Positions 34,533 through 47,302 of a stretch of 64,000 nucleotides of DNA are shown piece after piece. Position numbers and translations under genes: made by a program. Each line of letters starts with the position of its first letter. The stretch's first letter is position 1. The notes below the pieces were generated by a model that ran no database searches, had not been told where the DNA came from, and was given only the letters and a program-made list of their open reading frames with translations. The stretch is from Lentinula raphanica (Eukaryota > Basidiomycota > Agaricomycetes > Agaricales > Omphalotaceae): the NCBI GenBank assembly GCA_027919835.1, contig JANVFP010000004.1, forward strand, positions 372,001-436,000, written 5' to 3'.

Positions 34533-35381
34533 CGCATGCTCACTCAAACGGCTTCGAGACTCGATTTCGAAACTGAGTCCAATCTTCTCTAAGTTCTGAA
34601 GCTCTGAAGGAGTACTCTTATCCAGATGCCGATGAGAAAGAAGCTCGGGAGTCAGCGGGTAGCACGTCATAGGTTGCACACGTGTTTAGCCACCCTGCCA
34701 GGACCCCGGAAGTACCTACCTCCCAAATGACTGGCTCTGAGCCTCTAGAGTAAGTTCAGGGTGCAAACTTAGAGCAAACGATGCTTAACCCGAGAAACTG
34801 ATAATTCTGTCACCAGGAGAACCTTGGAACCAGGAAAGGAAAAGAGGAAAAGAAGTATTTGATGTGGGAAAAGATCAAGCGTGGCAGTGCAAGCGGAGTC
34901 AGAGGTCTCAGTGGGATCAGGTAAAAAAGGCGTGATGCGCCTGAAATTCATGTGACGGACCCCCCCAAAGTCACTGGATCCCCCATACCTCGATTTTTGC
35001 AACGCGCCGAAATTCCACCTGCTCCTCCTTGTACCTTGACTTTTTTCATTCTCGTATATCACTCTACTAATGCTAGCGCTTTCTCAGTATCTTCTTCACC
35101 TTCAGGAGGTTTTCGACGACCCCAAGAAAACGTCTGTTTACTCTTCTTCACAAGTTGTGAGTGCTGCATTTTGCTGACTGCCTGCGTTATCTTGGGATGG
35201 TATGCTTATCGACTGTCATTCTATTATAGACTTAGCTCTGGTTAATTGCCCAAGCACATCATAGGAATTATCTACGAGGATCGTCAAGGTACATCTTCAT
35301 CATCGTTGTCCCTCATATCGCCTAGCAATTTCTTGCCAATTATATATCTAACTCTCATTATTTTTCTATCATCCCTACAGA
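34533..35381. other. Upstream region and 5' leader of the bHLH gene
   Basis: About 850 bp. Short unsupported frames on both strands. Intron-like sequence at 35286-35381 just before the ATG suggests a spliced 5' UTR. Confidence 0.4.
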
Positions 35382-36568
35382 ATGGCTCCAACTGCAACAG
35401 AAACGCCCATATCTCAGCCCAACGGCGCAACGCAGTCCAATCCTACCCCTTCAGCTCTCCCTCTCGACCTCTCAAATGTCCAGTTCCCTCAGCTGGACAG
35501 AAACCAAATCATGCAACTCCTGACTCAGATCCCTGGAGTGTTTAGTAAGGTATCGATACCCGTTCCTTCATATGTTATTCTTGATGTAGACTTGTGCTTC
35601 GTTCCCCCGCCCTTTCGTTGTTTTCCCGCCTCCCGACCACTGTTCTACACGTGATCGTGTATCATCCTCTTCACGAGTTTCGTTTCATACCTCTATCCCT
35701 CATGTGACACTCCCGAAGATCGAAGAACTGATTATCTTCCCTACCTAGCCTCCAGGCGAAGGCGCCATCACAGAAGACGCTGCCAAGACTCTTTCCAACT
35801 TATCCCAACAAGCTGCTTTCGTCAACGCAAGTAACGCTGCTGCTCAACATGCTGCCGCTGCCGCAGTTGCTGGCGCTCTCCCACATGGAATTCCCCAACC
35901 TGCACCGTTCCCTCCAATGCCCGAGCCGGGTCCTTCCTCGCATCCACGAGGACCTCCGAATCTCGGACATTTAGCCGGAATGCAGGCCCCTCAACAATCG
36001 AAGGACGAAGAAGAAGGTGATACCGGAGATGCCTCTCCTGAGCCAACTGCCACTCCTGCCCCTAGTACTGGTGGCAGACGAGGTACGAGAGGTGGTGCAG
36101 CTATGGGTAGCGAGGAATGGAGCAGGCAACGAAAGGATAACCATGTAAGTATTCAACGTCTTCAGGAAAGACCTTTTTACTCAGGGGTTATTATAGAAAG
36201 AAGTCGAGCGCCGTCGCCGCGGTAACATCAACGAAGGTATCAACGAGCTCGGTCGTATTGTCCCGAACGGTTCTGGTGAAAAATCCAAAGGAGCCATCCT
36301 ATCCCGCGCTGTACAATATATCCATCATCTCAAGGAGAACGAAGCGCGGAACATCGAGAAATGGACTTTAGAGAAGCTGCTCATGGACCAGGCCATGGGT
36401 GATCTCCAGGCTCAGCTCGAAGATATGCGAAGGGGATGGGAAGAAGAACGAGTACAAAGACAACGGGCCGAATCGGAGTTGGAGGTATTGCGCGGCGCAA
36501 AGTCGGGCACGAAGAGGGCTAACGAGGATGAAAATGAGGATGAGGCCAAGAGACAGAGGACGGAGTAA
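35382..36568 (+). CDS. bHLH transcription factor, Cbf1-like
   Basis: Three exons: 35382-35549, 35749-36144 and 36197-36568 (311 aa). The basic helix-loop-helix starts at the third exon: NHKEVERRRRGNINEGI carries the H-E-R triad that reads CACGTG E-boxes, then NELGRIVPNGSGEKSKGAIL and SRAVQYIHHLKE. A long helix with leucine/glutamate pattern follows (QAQLEDMRRGWEEERVQRQ), able to extend dimerisation. The first half is Pro/Ala/Ser-rich and probably disordered. Yeast Cbf1 works at centromeres and sulfur-metabolism promoters; that this protein does the same is an inference from the DNA-binding domain only. Confidence 0.9.
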
Positions 36569-37068
36569 GGCGGAGATTAATGGATAATTGGTAGTTTTGG
36601 TTTGGTCCGGTGTTTTGCTTGTGTTTTTGAAGTGGGGGCGTCTCATTGCAATAGCCCTTTGTATTCGTGAACTCTTTCCTCAAATTTTTTCTCTCTCTCT
36701 CTTGCTAATGTTCTCCTTTCTCGTCTCGTTCTTTGTTTCAATAACATGGTCTGTCGTTGTATTATATAGTTCAGTTTACGAGTTGCTTTCCTTTCTAAAA
36801 ACTCTGTCCGCGAGTGCATGAGTTGTCGGTGTGAGACTGCTGTGAAAATAGACGCGCATCATGTCGCTCTCTTTCCGCTCATCACGCTACCTCACAGCCT
36901 CGAGCTACTCAAAATAGCATTGAAGCCTCAGAATCTGTGTCGCCAGCTGTCAAATATCAGCGCCGACTCTGAGTAAGCCACACTAAAGCTGAGGCCTGAG
37001 GCCTGCCAAGGCTTCCAACTACTCGCTATAAAACAAGGGAGTTTCATAGCTACTATGCAGCCAAGCCC
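36569..37068. other. Intergenic region
   Basis: About 500 bp between the bHLH gene and the kinase-ankyrin gene, including a CT-rich tract near 36690. A TATA-like CTATAAAAC at 37025 lies about 45 bp before the ATG of the next gene. Confidence 0.5.
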
Positions 37069-40000
37069 ATGTCATCTTCGACCCCCTGGCTATCCAACAG
37101 TTTCACGAGGTCTAGTCAACTCGATCTTGACTCGTCCAATCTATCCTCCATACTAGGCGATATATCCCTCGGAAGTTCGAGTTTGAGCGAATCGCATGCC
37201 TCAGGTCACTTTGCAAGTTTCGTCGCCCTCGTTTCTGGCCTCGAACAAAGCTTGCACCTCGAGGAACCGCTATTCGTAGATCTCGATATCACTTTCAGTG
37301 CCAATCGAGCTGTCGTCGCTTCTGGTGCGTCTTCCCGCGTCGAAAAGTCAAGTTGGAACAACAACGAATCTAGTACTACTGGCAAACACAACAAACGATG
37401 GGGGAGTTCTGTTGCGCTCAAATTCACTCGGTATCATACAGATCATAAACGATCGGCCGCGAACTGGAAACAGCTCTTATCCGAAGTCAGGGCCTTGCTC
37501 CATGAACCCATCCGCTACCACCCGAATATTGTTCGTTTACTGGGAATCAGCTGGGGAGCAGCCTCCGGAATGAGGTCAAACTTCCCAGCGTTGATCTTGG
37601 AGCTTTCAGAGATGGGAACACTCGCGCAGCTTCAGCTGAATTCGGCCGAGAGTCTCTCTTTCGAGGTCAAGCAGAAGCTATGTTGGGACGTCGCAAAGGG
37701 TATATCTATCCTCCATGCTTGTGGCGTTGTTCATGGGGACTTGAAGCACGAGAACGTACTCGTCTATCACAATCGTGATACTAACGCTTCTGTCAACTTG
37801 GTTGCCAAGATTTCGGATTTCGGAGGGTCTGTGATGGACTTGGGCGCTGACGATTTCCGATCGCTTGTTACTCCCACTCAGCCATGGTTGGCTCCGGAAT
37901 TTTTTGTCAGCACTCGGATGTCGGAAGATCAGTTGAAGCTTGTTGACGTGTATACTTTGGGATTGTTGGTATGGAGGACGATGGTTGATGGTGGGGATCC
38001 GTATCGGCAGTCCCAATCGGATGCAAAGCATCTATCTGAGTCAGAAGTATATGATCTCAAGTGCTCAAACGAGCTACTCGACATAGCGAAGAAGAGTATC
38101 TTGCATCATATACCCAACATCGAACCGGATGGAGTAGAGATCATGAACTATGTATTCGAAAACACCATCCAGTCCGAACCGTCTTCGAGAAACTTGGTCT
38201 GCACCATTGCAGCCTTGCAAGTGAATAAGTGAGTCGATCCATCTCGTATCCAGACTGTTGGTGACTTACGATACTATTGACTAGGATTTCTGAGATGGAA
38301 AATGTTCTGGAGCACGCACGTAAGAAGAACGATGAATACGATAAATATCTTGCGAGCAATGTGGAAACTCTGTAAGCCTGAACTATCTTCTGGAGCAATC
38401 AGATCGGAAAAGGATGCTCATTCCGACTTGAATTCTACCTAGGGCAGACATGGTCTTACACAGGACGGATTGGGGGTATTCCTGGCACAAACAACAGGGT
38501 ATTATGACTTTCAAAATGAAGGGTGATTCTTCTGTCCATGTATCGTACAATCAGAAGAGAGAGTCCTTACTCCTTTGTCTAGGCCAGGGTATCGCCCCAC
38601 TATTCGTCCTCCGCCTCTTGGGCAGGTAAGTTCTCTTTCGATTTTGTATCTTCCTAGTTCATTAATTGAAATCGCATCCTTCTACAGCTCTACTTCGATC
38701 CACATCGTCTCGAATCAATCCTCGATTGGGACAAACAAGTCTTGCTCCTTTCTGATCTCGAAGCAGCGGCAGAACCCCAGAGCTCTGACGGGTCCTCCCC
38801 ATCCACTCAATTGATCCCGGCTATTGCAGGTTTCTACGCCTTCAAATGCTATTGCTACGAATTGGGCACGGTGTTCGACCCCGTGAAAGCCTGTCACTGG
38901 TTGAAATTTACCGCTTCCTGCCAGATAGAACGTTTAGAAACGAACCTCGCGCGCGCCTGGTGCTGGAGGTTCCACAAAGCGCATGGGCTCGATACTGGAA
39001 TGGATACTGCCAGATATCTAGAATGGCTACGTTGGGCTATTGTCAAGGGTCATAGGAAATGCATTCCAGAAAGTCATATGCTCCTTCAAAGCATGCCTCC
39101 AGATTCCGAACAACGTATGGTTTATCAGAAGCACTTCTCCGAATCATATTATCTGCTCACAACGCGTGGCGGCGGTGTCGGAATGCCATTCTACGTCCCT
39201 TCTGAGTTGCGGAGGTTCTACCGTATGGACAATTTCGAGGCACTCAGACAAGATATCCAAGCTGAGATGACTTCTCGCGGTGTTCATTCCATTGACGACA
39301 TCTATGTCAATAGCAGAGGAGATGGCTTGCTTCATATGGCTGCGGCTCTTGGATTGCCTAACACCTTGAGGTTCCTGGTCGAAACATACCACCCAAATGT
39401 CAACAAGGCAAATTCATCTCGCGAGGAAACGCCGTTAGTCTCGGCTTGTCGAGGAGGTCACCTAGCTTGTGCATTGTACCTCCTCCACGTAGGCGCAACT
39501 CCAGACAGTGATCGCTTCAGCCGTGAAAGACCCTCGTGGTGGCTTTCTTCGTTCAAAGAACAAGATATCCCGATCATTGCTACTCAGCTTGTTCAAGCTG
39601 GTGCAAGTTTGTCGTATCCCAAATCCACACCGAAGCTTCCAGATTTTGCGTCAACACGAGGACAGCTACGGACAAGATATGTTTGGGCAGATTATGAGAA
39701 TTTCTTGCTTCTCCCGGTTTCCCCATTGTCGAGGGCTATCATGATGGAGAGTCAGCCTGCGGTCAGAGTGCTGTTGGCTCTGGGCGCTGATCCTCTGGAG
39801 GGATTAGATGATTCCGAGTTGAAGCCGGAAACTGGTCTGTCTGTGTGCCCGGTCGTGGCTGCAGCGGTTTTGACACTGCCGGAAATACTCAAGGTGTTGC
39901 TTGATCATGTTGATGCGAGGGCTCAGAAACCAGTTCGATTGTTCTCTGAGATCCGAATGCTTGAAATGGCGATGGACAGCAAAGTTACTATAGGAGATCC

Positions 40001-41171
40001 TACGTCGTTGGATCGTCGAGTTTCGAGACTTGGGCCGATTTATCAAGAGTCGATGGTGATGACTATGCGAATACTCCATGAACGGGAGTCGTTGTTTCAC
40101 GAGGAGGTCAATCAACAGCAACGAGAATCAACAGCACGAGCTTCCGCTACCATGCTATCCCGATTGACTTCGTTTGGCCGAGCTGATATCGTCAAAATTC
40201 TACTCGAGTTAGGGCATTCGGCCAAGGGATGTGCAGGCATTTTCCCTATCGTTGTTGCTGTCGAAGCGAACAACGAAACCATATTCAGGTTGCTGGTCGA
40301 CCATGGCGCGGATCCCACAGCACTTTATTATTCTCCTACTCTCGGGAGGAGACGGACACTTCTTCAAATCCTTGCTGAACGTCCTAGAAATTCGCGATCG
40401 GGTACAGGCATTGCTCAATTTCTTCTGGAGAAGGGCGTGCCAGTAGATTTCATCAATCCAGACGATCTCAGCCAACAAGTCTCGGATTCACTTGTGTCTC
40501 GACCGGCTTTCAGCACCGCAGTTCAAAGACAGGATTTCGAGCTGGCGGATTTGTGTATCAAGTATGGTGCGGATATAGATCTGACATGCACTCACAAGGC
40601 CGATGCGGCAAGGATGAGTGTCTTTGGGGAATTGGTTACCAATCCTACGGAGAAAAATCTGGATTCGCTGGATTACTTGCTTGGGTTGGACAAGCTTCCT
40701 TCTCTAATCGTCAGTCCAACGACTGGCTGGTCTGCACTATATCATATTTCGTTATCTTGGGCAAGGACAGATATACAAACACGAGTTATCGGGCAGATGG
40801 TCCGAATGATTTTGGCCAAGGATATATATTCGTCCGATGAGGCCATCGGCTATCTTGGTTCTCCAGGGCAAGCACAGGCGCGGGCTGCTAATCTTCCTTC
40901 CAGTGTAGCCCTCGTGGGTAACCTCGAAGTTTTCACAGCGTTCCTGGATTGCATTCCCCGCCTCTCTCAGAATCCCAGCACCTACTTCGCGTTTGGAGAA
41001 GTCAAGCTCTCTACGATGTTGAGGATCATCGTATCGAACTTCCCTCGCCTCCCCGGTCATATATTGACTATGAATGAGCAGCTGGGAATTGTCACGGACA
41101 AATCGCTGGAGTTGGAATGGATGGAACGATATAGATTGATTTCACATCGACTAGAGGAAATACAGCAATAG
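37069..41171 (+). CDS. Protein kinase - ankyrin-repeat fusion protein
   Basis: Five exons: 37069-38228, 38285-38371, 38443-38498, 38555-38625 and 38688-41171 (1285 aa). Residues about 80-390 form a protein kinase domain: VALKF lysine, YHPNIVRLLGISW, VVHGDLKHENVLV (catalytic HxD-like loop with HGD), KISDFGGS (DFG) and QPWLAPEFF (APE), then VYTLGLLVWRTMVDGGDPY. The glycine loop is poorly defined. After a helical linker come ankyrin-type repeats (GDGLLHMAAALGLPNTLRFL, TPLVSACRGGHLACALYLL, AVRVLLALGADP, ADIVKILLELGH, ETIFRLLVDHGADP, LADLCIKYGADI). Kinase-ankyrin fusions of this sort occur in mushroom genomes; the substrate is unknown. Confidence 0.88.
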
Positions 41172-41598
41172 TCTTCTATATGTACCGTTACGAATGCTGT
41201 AGTTATACCTCTAGAGTCGACCATAGTATAACATGCCCTTCGTTCCAATAAATATGTATATCATCCTGAGCTATTACTTGAAGTTGGTCACTGAATCCTA
41301 CCGTTACAGTGTTGCCAGTGGTAAGACATTGACCGTTTGGGCCAGATCCCAACGCTTTCTCAATTTTGAGGATATATCATATCTATTAGCCAAGCCAAAC
41401 CTTCAGTCAGCCTTCAATGAACTGACTAAAGAACAGTAAAATATTCAAAGGGCTGTGACTTACTTGCCTCCGTAGTTCATCTGCAGTCATTTTATGGCAT
41501 GATTTTCACTCAAGAGCTATAGGATTGAAAGATACTCCGCACAAATACAAAGGATGTGAGAATGGGAGTTCCCGCTCTTCAGCAAACCATTTTGTACC
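41172..41598. other. Intergenic region
   Basis: About 430 bp between the kinase gene and the questin-oxidase-like gene. Nothing recognised. Confidence 0.4.
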
Positions 41599-43341
41599 AT
41601 GCCCTCGAAGAGCAAGTTCGAGCTTTTCCCAGAACCTTCGTTGCTTGCCCCGCCGAAAGCCCCGCCTCGATTGCCAGGTATCAATTCGAAGACCACCACA
41701 ACTCTTCTAGACATCTTGAGAGAGAATCATGCGAAGTGGCATATATTCTATGACGATGCAGGACGGCACAAGTTGTTCATCTCTTCGTCCGCTCCGACTA
41801 TCTGGCTTATCGTCTGTACAGTCACATCACTCATCAGCTAATAGCAATCTGGGCTTTCGGGGCGCACCAGGATCTGCTTCGAGGAAGTTACAACAAGAAC
41901 ATACCCCTTCAGCGCTGCAAACCTGAGGTCACTGAATCGATTACCTCTTCCAATTTCTATGATCACTTGGGAGACAAGACGTATGTCAATGAATTTGCAA
42001 AGCATTCAAACTGAACTAAAAACGTACTGTAGATATTACTCAGCCTACCTAGATTTCTTCGACAACGTCGTACAAGAGTACGACGGAAATGCGGCGAGGT
42101 TGTTGGAAGACTACATTTTGCTGCTGATGCAAATTTCGGGAAAACATTGGAGAACGGACAGCATCCGCAAATGCTTTGTCGTTTCCTGGCTTCCATTCTG
42201 CATTCCATTATTCATTTCGGTTATGGTGTAGAGTTCGGTTTACCTGGAATGATGAGCGAAGGCAAGAGGGTCTGTCTCAATCTCGCCTGATACATTCTGA
42301 TGAGTAACGCAGGTCTGGCTCAAACAGCTATACACGACATAATGATGGCGCCTCTGTTTCCGGACTCACTCTTTGCCTTCGTTTTGAACGAGGAAACTAG
42401 CGTCATGAACAAGGGTCCACCCGTGCATGCTTTCACGGTCATAGCTCGTATCCTGGCCGATCCTCGATTCAAAATCCCCGGCACCCAGTTTTTCGAAACG
42501 TATTTTCCACTGTTAAATAAACATGGGACCGCTTTGTTGGAATATGCAAACCAATGGACTGTGGATGTTCAACGACTTGCTTCGGATCCAACAGAAATTG
42601 ACAGGAAGATCGAAGAACTGCAATGGACGAATACAATCCTGTATGCCGTGTCGGGATATCGAAAAGGAGAGGAGTTCAATGCAGATTTCATTTAGTACGT
42701 ATTTTCCTGTGGACGAGAAGCATTGCTGAGAATAATGTTCCAGTATGCACTTGGTGACCTCCGCACTGTTCTTACCTACTCTTGCTGATGGATTGAGCCC
42801 AATGTCTCAAGCCCTCCTCCTTCGCACATATTTCGTCACCTCTCTTGCGTGGTGGATCATCAATGGACGCCCAGAGCTCGACATTATCACTTTCATGTCT
42901 GCCGAAGATCCTACGAACAACAATCAACCTCATCCTGCATCAACAGGTTCTCAACTCGTCACTCACCCTCATGCACTCCCGGGTTTTGTTTCCACTCCGT
43001 CCAGTTCTCCTAATCACGCGGCCGCGATCGCTGCGAATCCGAACCCATGGTTATACTTAATTCAACAAGCCACGGTTCACCCAGATGATCATTTACCAAA
43101 GTTGATTCGAGCCTTGATGCATTTTGCTCTGATGTATGGTGTGAGGAAGAGTAGTGATTCGGAGACGGTCTTTGGACAAACGGAACTTGCGGGAGCGCAG
43201 ATGCTGGATGGAACTTTGTTTATAAGGGCTGCAGCATTGACAGCGAAAAGGTTGGAAAATATAGAGGCAGATGAGTATATTGCGTATTGGGATCGTAGAG
43301 GTTTTTTCCAAGACGGCGAGAAAACTTTGAATAAGACGTAG
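41599..43341 (+). CDS. Questin-oxidase-like protein (DUF4243), frameshifted as sequenced
   Basis: Exons 41599-41771, 41822-41980, 42033-42261, 42313-42694 and 42744-43341. The family (AflY/questin-oxidase-like, Baeyer-Villiger type in some secondary-metabolite pathways) is shown by LLDILRENHAKWHIFYDDAG, GRHNHITHQLIAIWAFGA, LLEDYIF, MIHFGYG-like IIHFGYGVEFGLPG, and LVTSALFLPTLADGLS. The third exon is one base short: frame is lost in the T4 run at 42115-42118 and resumes cleanly downstream, so as written the protein would stop early. The intron 42262-42312 is GC-AG. No other biosynthetic genes lie around it, so it is probably not part of a metabolite cluster. Substrate unknown. Confidence 0.82.
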
Positions 43342-43578
43342 TGTCCAGTAGTATGTTCCTGGGAGTTCACGCTATTGCAGATGCTTCGTCAAGTATGTGT
43401 TGATTCTTGACCAAAATATTTTTCTTGGAGACCACGCGTTGGCATTGGCCAAATTGATGGAGAAGAGTCAGAAGACGTGGTCAAGACGTGGTCGGGAACA
43501 ATGTTGTGATTGTGTGAACTTCGTCACTCTATTTTCTACGACCACCATTGGCATCAACCTGGATCTACCTTACTCGGA

Positions 43579-44858
43579 ATGTCATTCATAACACGTCTCT
43601 TCTTCAAAGTGAGCGTTGATTCAGTGTAGAAAGATTGCTGTCGTTCTGAGATTGTATGTTTTATAGCAGAAGGAGGAAGACTATGACACTGTTCTAGCAA
43701 CATTGGCCAACGATATTCGAAAACGCCAGCAACAACTCTCTGAAATTCGACTTCGCGAACGCAGAGCGACACTGCTGGTGACTTTGTATACGCTCGCCGC
43801 ATGGGTGGCATATGTCAGTTTGTGGTATACCGATCTTCTGCCAAATATACGTGGTCGAAACGCGAGGCAACCGTTGAAGAAGTTTGTTGGTGCATTACCT
43901 GTGGTCTTGGGACCCATAGTGTGAATTTACCTTGGTTCGAGTTCGAGCAATAACTGATTTGTCAATTCATTTAGAATTCTGTTCATAAGGAGAATCGTAC
44001 AGATATGGTATAGCAGGAAGGGAGATGCTGAAGGTGTGTTTCATTGTGACTAGTTATAGTATCTTGTTCACCATCCAACTCAGAACGAACGCTTCAACAG
44101 TTGCACAAGCAACAACGCGAGAAAGTCGAAGAAATCAAAAAGAAAACCAACTATTATTCGACTCGGGACCTCCTGCAGCGTTATGACGAATCTTCTCCTG
44201 CAGCGACCCCCCTTCAACAAAGGTCTCCATTACCTTCCCGACCTGCACAACCTTCTCAGCCTCCGGTTACGCCACAGCGCAATCTCACGCCGCAGAGTAA
44301 CGGTTCCCTGACTCGTTTGACGGTCAGTCCAGCTTTGATGCAACAGCTCAATAGTCGTTAGTCCTTTTATTGTGATTTCTCGCAATATCCGTCGTTTGAC
44401 GCGATGTTTACGTTTCAGCCATGCAAGTGTCGCCTCCGGAACCTCCACGGAAACAATGGCTCGACAAAATTGTAGATGTAGTGCTTGGAGATGATGACGC
44501 TGCTCGTTTCGCGCTGATCTGTGAAAAATGCTTTGCACACAATGGCTTGGTCAAAGAAAGTGTATGGGAGGAGACCCGTCAGTTCCAATTCTCATAGGCT
44601 ACCTCTTGACTATGATTAATTCGTTTCTTTCCAGAATACGTCTGCCCAAAATGCAAACATTTCAACCCTTCAAAACGTTCGAAGAAGCTCGGCGCGAGCA
44701 CGAGACCGCTATCTATTGCTCCAGACTCACCATCTTCCACGACGTCGCGTTCACCTGTGTCCCAGCCTCTGAGACAGCGCTCCCAGCCGAAATCTCCTTT
44801 GAGGCAGGATCCAAGCGAGGAAGGGGATGATATCAGTATGATGGATACTGAGGATTGA
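43579..44858 (+). CDS. LNP1: Lunapark-type ER three-way-junction protein
   Basis: Six exons: 43579-43608, 43667-43920, 43975-44033, 44084-44356, 44419-44577 and 44635-44858 (332 aa). Lunapark/Lnp1 stabilises three-way junctions of the endoplasmic reticulum. The architecture fits: a short N-terminus (MSFITRLFFK), a coiled coil (LATLANDIRKRQQQLSEIRL), two membrane segments (TLLVTLYTLAAWVAYVSLW and FVGALPVVLGPIVILFIRRI), a second coiled coil with LHKQQREKVEEIKKKTNYY, a Pro-rich linker, then the four-cysteine zinc finger ICEKCFAHNGL ... YVCPKCKHFN. The tail is Ser-rich and acidic. All exon phases agree. Confidence 0.94.
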
Positions 44859-45377
44859 TCTATGTGTTTTTCCTACTGCCAGTGCGCTTGAACGGTGTCC
44901 ATAATGATATTTATTGGTCGTATATATACAACGTGAGCATGGTGGATAAAACGAGGCAATTCACGCTGTCTTGCGGCGCGCCCTTTTGGAGAAATGAAAG
45001 TGATAATGTATAGAAAGACATTGACAACTGAAGAAGGCAAAAGGTCTTCGTCGAATGACCACATACAGAGAAGATACATGGACATGAAATATCAATGTCA
45101 GGAAAAAAGAGTAGAGAAAACGACAGCATTAAGTAGGAGATCGTGCACAAACGCAATAACAGAATCCATAAGAGATCAGTAGACAGCAGACACTGGGTCG
45201 GCTTGAGAAGTACCATTAAGAAGACACGTCGGAGAGCACCACGATATGAATAACTATAGATAAGAAATGAGGTAGCACAGAGGAAGGAGCTCGAATGGAA
45301 TAGAAGGTAGTTTACAGTCCGATAGATGAAGTATAAATAAATGCCAATTCCGAAGTGAAAAGTCTGTACATAGCCCA

Positions 45378-47302
45378 CTACTCGTTGGCAACCTGAAAAA
45401 GATTGAACATGAGATATACAAACAATCAAGATGTAAAGAAGAGTCAGACTCACCTTCAATACCTTCCTGGGCTGTTCCTCTTCTTCTTCACTACCATACC
45501 CTCCATATGGATCTTCCGCACCTCCATCTGCATTCTCTTCACTTTCCAACCGTGCAGAGAACGGATTCGGAAGAGGAGGTTGTTCGCTCTGGTTCCCAAA
45601 GGCAGCATCATGCACCGCAGAACTGAAGTTGGCTCCTCCAGCATTGAAAACAGGTGCTTCTTGCGAGTGCCCGCTCGGGTTCCTATTCAAAGTATTTTGC
45701 TCGGGTAAGCTGGGCACCGCTGGTGCGTAACCCGAAACATAGCTAGGAGGAACGGTCGATCCAGAATCAGAGAGAGCAGAGCTCTGACTCTTCATTCTGT
45801 TCACCGCGGCAGTATTCATACTGGACCTTCGCCCTATCCCAGCCATGCCAGCTGCTCCACCCGCAATCACGTCCTTGTCGTATCCGGCACCGCGTCCCAT
45901 GGGTGGGTACCCACCTGGACCAACTCCTCCACCATTACCTTCGTATGCTCCTGGTTGTAGGAATGCAGGGTACGGAGAGTCGCCGATCGCAGTGTTGGAT
46001 CCATTTGAACGACTACCGTTGTCGTTCATGGCATGGTGCATAGCTCCGGCAGCCGCAGCACCTCCAGCGAACGCAGAGGCATCATAGATTCCTCCAACAC
46101 CCACACCTGGGTTGTGAGCGGGTGCGAAATCATGCATGGGATAGCTTTCGTGGGACATGGGTGGTTGAGCATATGTTCCGTGGGACGCAGTGTCCGAATA
46201 ACCTCCTCCTCCTGCCCCGGCACCAGATGAGCTCCAGTCTCCTTGAGTGCCGTACCCGCCACTAGATCCATACCCGGCTCCATACGCCGAGGCAGCTCCG
46301 TACGGTTTCGGTTCATCATCGTCATCTAAGAAGGCAGGTATCTCCGTTCCTGCAGCTTCCCTCGCAGCTTCGTCCATCTCCCGGTCGAAACGTTTTTGAC
46401 GTCGGCGTCTGATTGTGCTGGTGATCAAGATCACGGCGATGATGACCACCACGATACCAACGGCGGCAAATGTACCAGCTACAGCGCCTGTGTTTGAAAA
46501 GAACCTATGTGTATAGATCAGCTCAAGTTCGGACATCGCCACAGGTCTAAAAAGAGCGATCGTGATCGTGATCGAGAAAGTGCAGGAGTTGCGACAAAAC
46601 TGCTGCGGACTTTTTTGAAACAACCCCGAAAAACGAAACGGTCCTAATTCCCTCTTGGGAAAAAGACTTGATGGCAATCAATTGAAGAATAGTTCCCAAC
46701 AAACGACGAAAATAGAACAGTGAAGAGAACACAAGGAACACGTTGCGAGGGTCGCGAACGGTCAGCAGGAGATACTCACGACTTGCTGCCGCCTGCAGAA
46801 TCCCCAGAAGAGGTTGCACTAGGTGTGGTTGAGGTACCCTCCACACTTGTGACTACAATTACGGTTGAGGTTTGACCATTTGCACCTGTTGAAAGAGATG
46901 TGATGGATGTGGGTGTGGGTGTAAGTGAAGTCGAGGAGGTTGAACTAGTTGAGCTAGTTGAAGTGCTGGAACTTGTTTGACTAGTGCTCGTGCCAGTGGA
47001 AGAGGTTGAAGTCGAGGTGTTGCTGGTGGTGGAGGTCGTAGAACTTGTAGTGCTCGTAGAGGTAGTCGAAGTGCTGGTGGTACTAGTGGTACTAGTGGTA
47101 GAGGTAGTAGATGAAGTAGTGCTGGTGCTCGTCGAACTGGTGGAAGGACTGCTCGTTGAGTCTGTTGCTGGAGAGCTGGTACTACTATGAGATGTTCAGT
47201 AACGCAAAATCTTCTTCAGCACTTTTGAACATACGACGTTGTAGCTGTATTCGTATTAGATCAATCAACCTCATATAGAGCGTCAAGAGCGAACTCACCC
47301 AT
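45378..47302 (-). CDS. Mid2/SKG6-like Ser/Thr-rich single-pass wall-stress-type membrane protein
   Basis: Five exons: 47302-47299, 47244-47235, 47184-46780, 46504-45454 and 45392-45378 (494 aa). The first exon has only 4 coding nt (ATGG) and the second 10 nt. The outer part is a mucin-like TSSTTS stretch of about 120 residues. One membrane segment follows (GTFAAVGIVVVIIAVILI), then a basic stop-transfer (RRRRQKRFDRE) and a long Gly/Ala/Ser-rich cytosolic tail ending EEEEEQPRKVLKVANE. This resembles fungal Mid2/Skg6-like sensors of wall stress and polarity. No classical signal peptide precedes the Ser/Thr region, so insertion would rely on the membrane segment. The 275-nt intron before the membrane exon is longer than usual. 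Confidence 0.87.

Noticed and set aside
41599..44858. Secondary-metabolite gene cluster around the questin-oxidase-like gene
   Set aside because: Neighbours are a kinase-ankyrin protein and Lunapark; no synthase, P450 or transporter is present.
46984..47190. Plus-strand frame encoding almost only V, E and L
   Set aside because: It is the antisense of the Ser/Thr-rich region of the Mid2-like gene; its composition follows from the TCN/ACN codons on the other strand.
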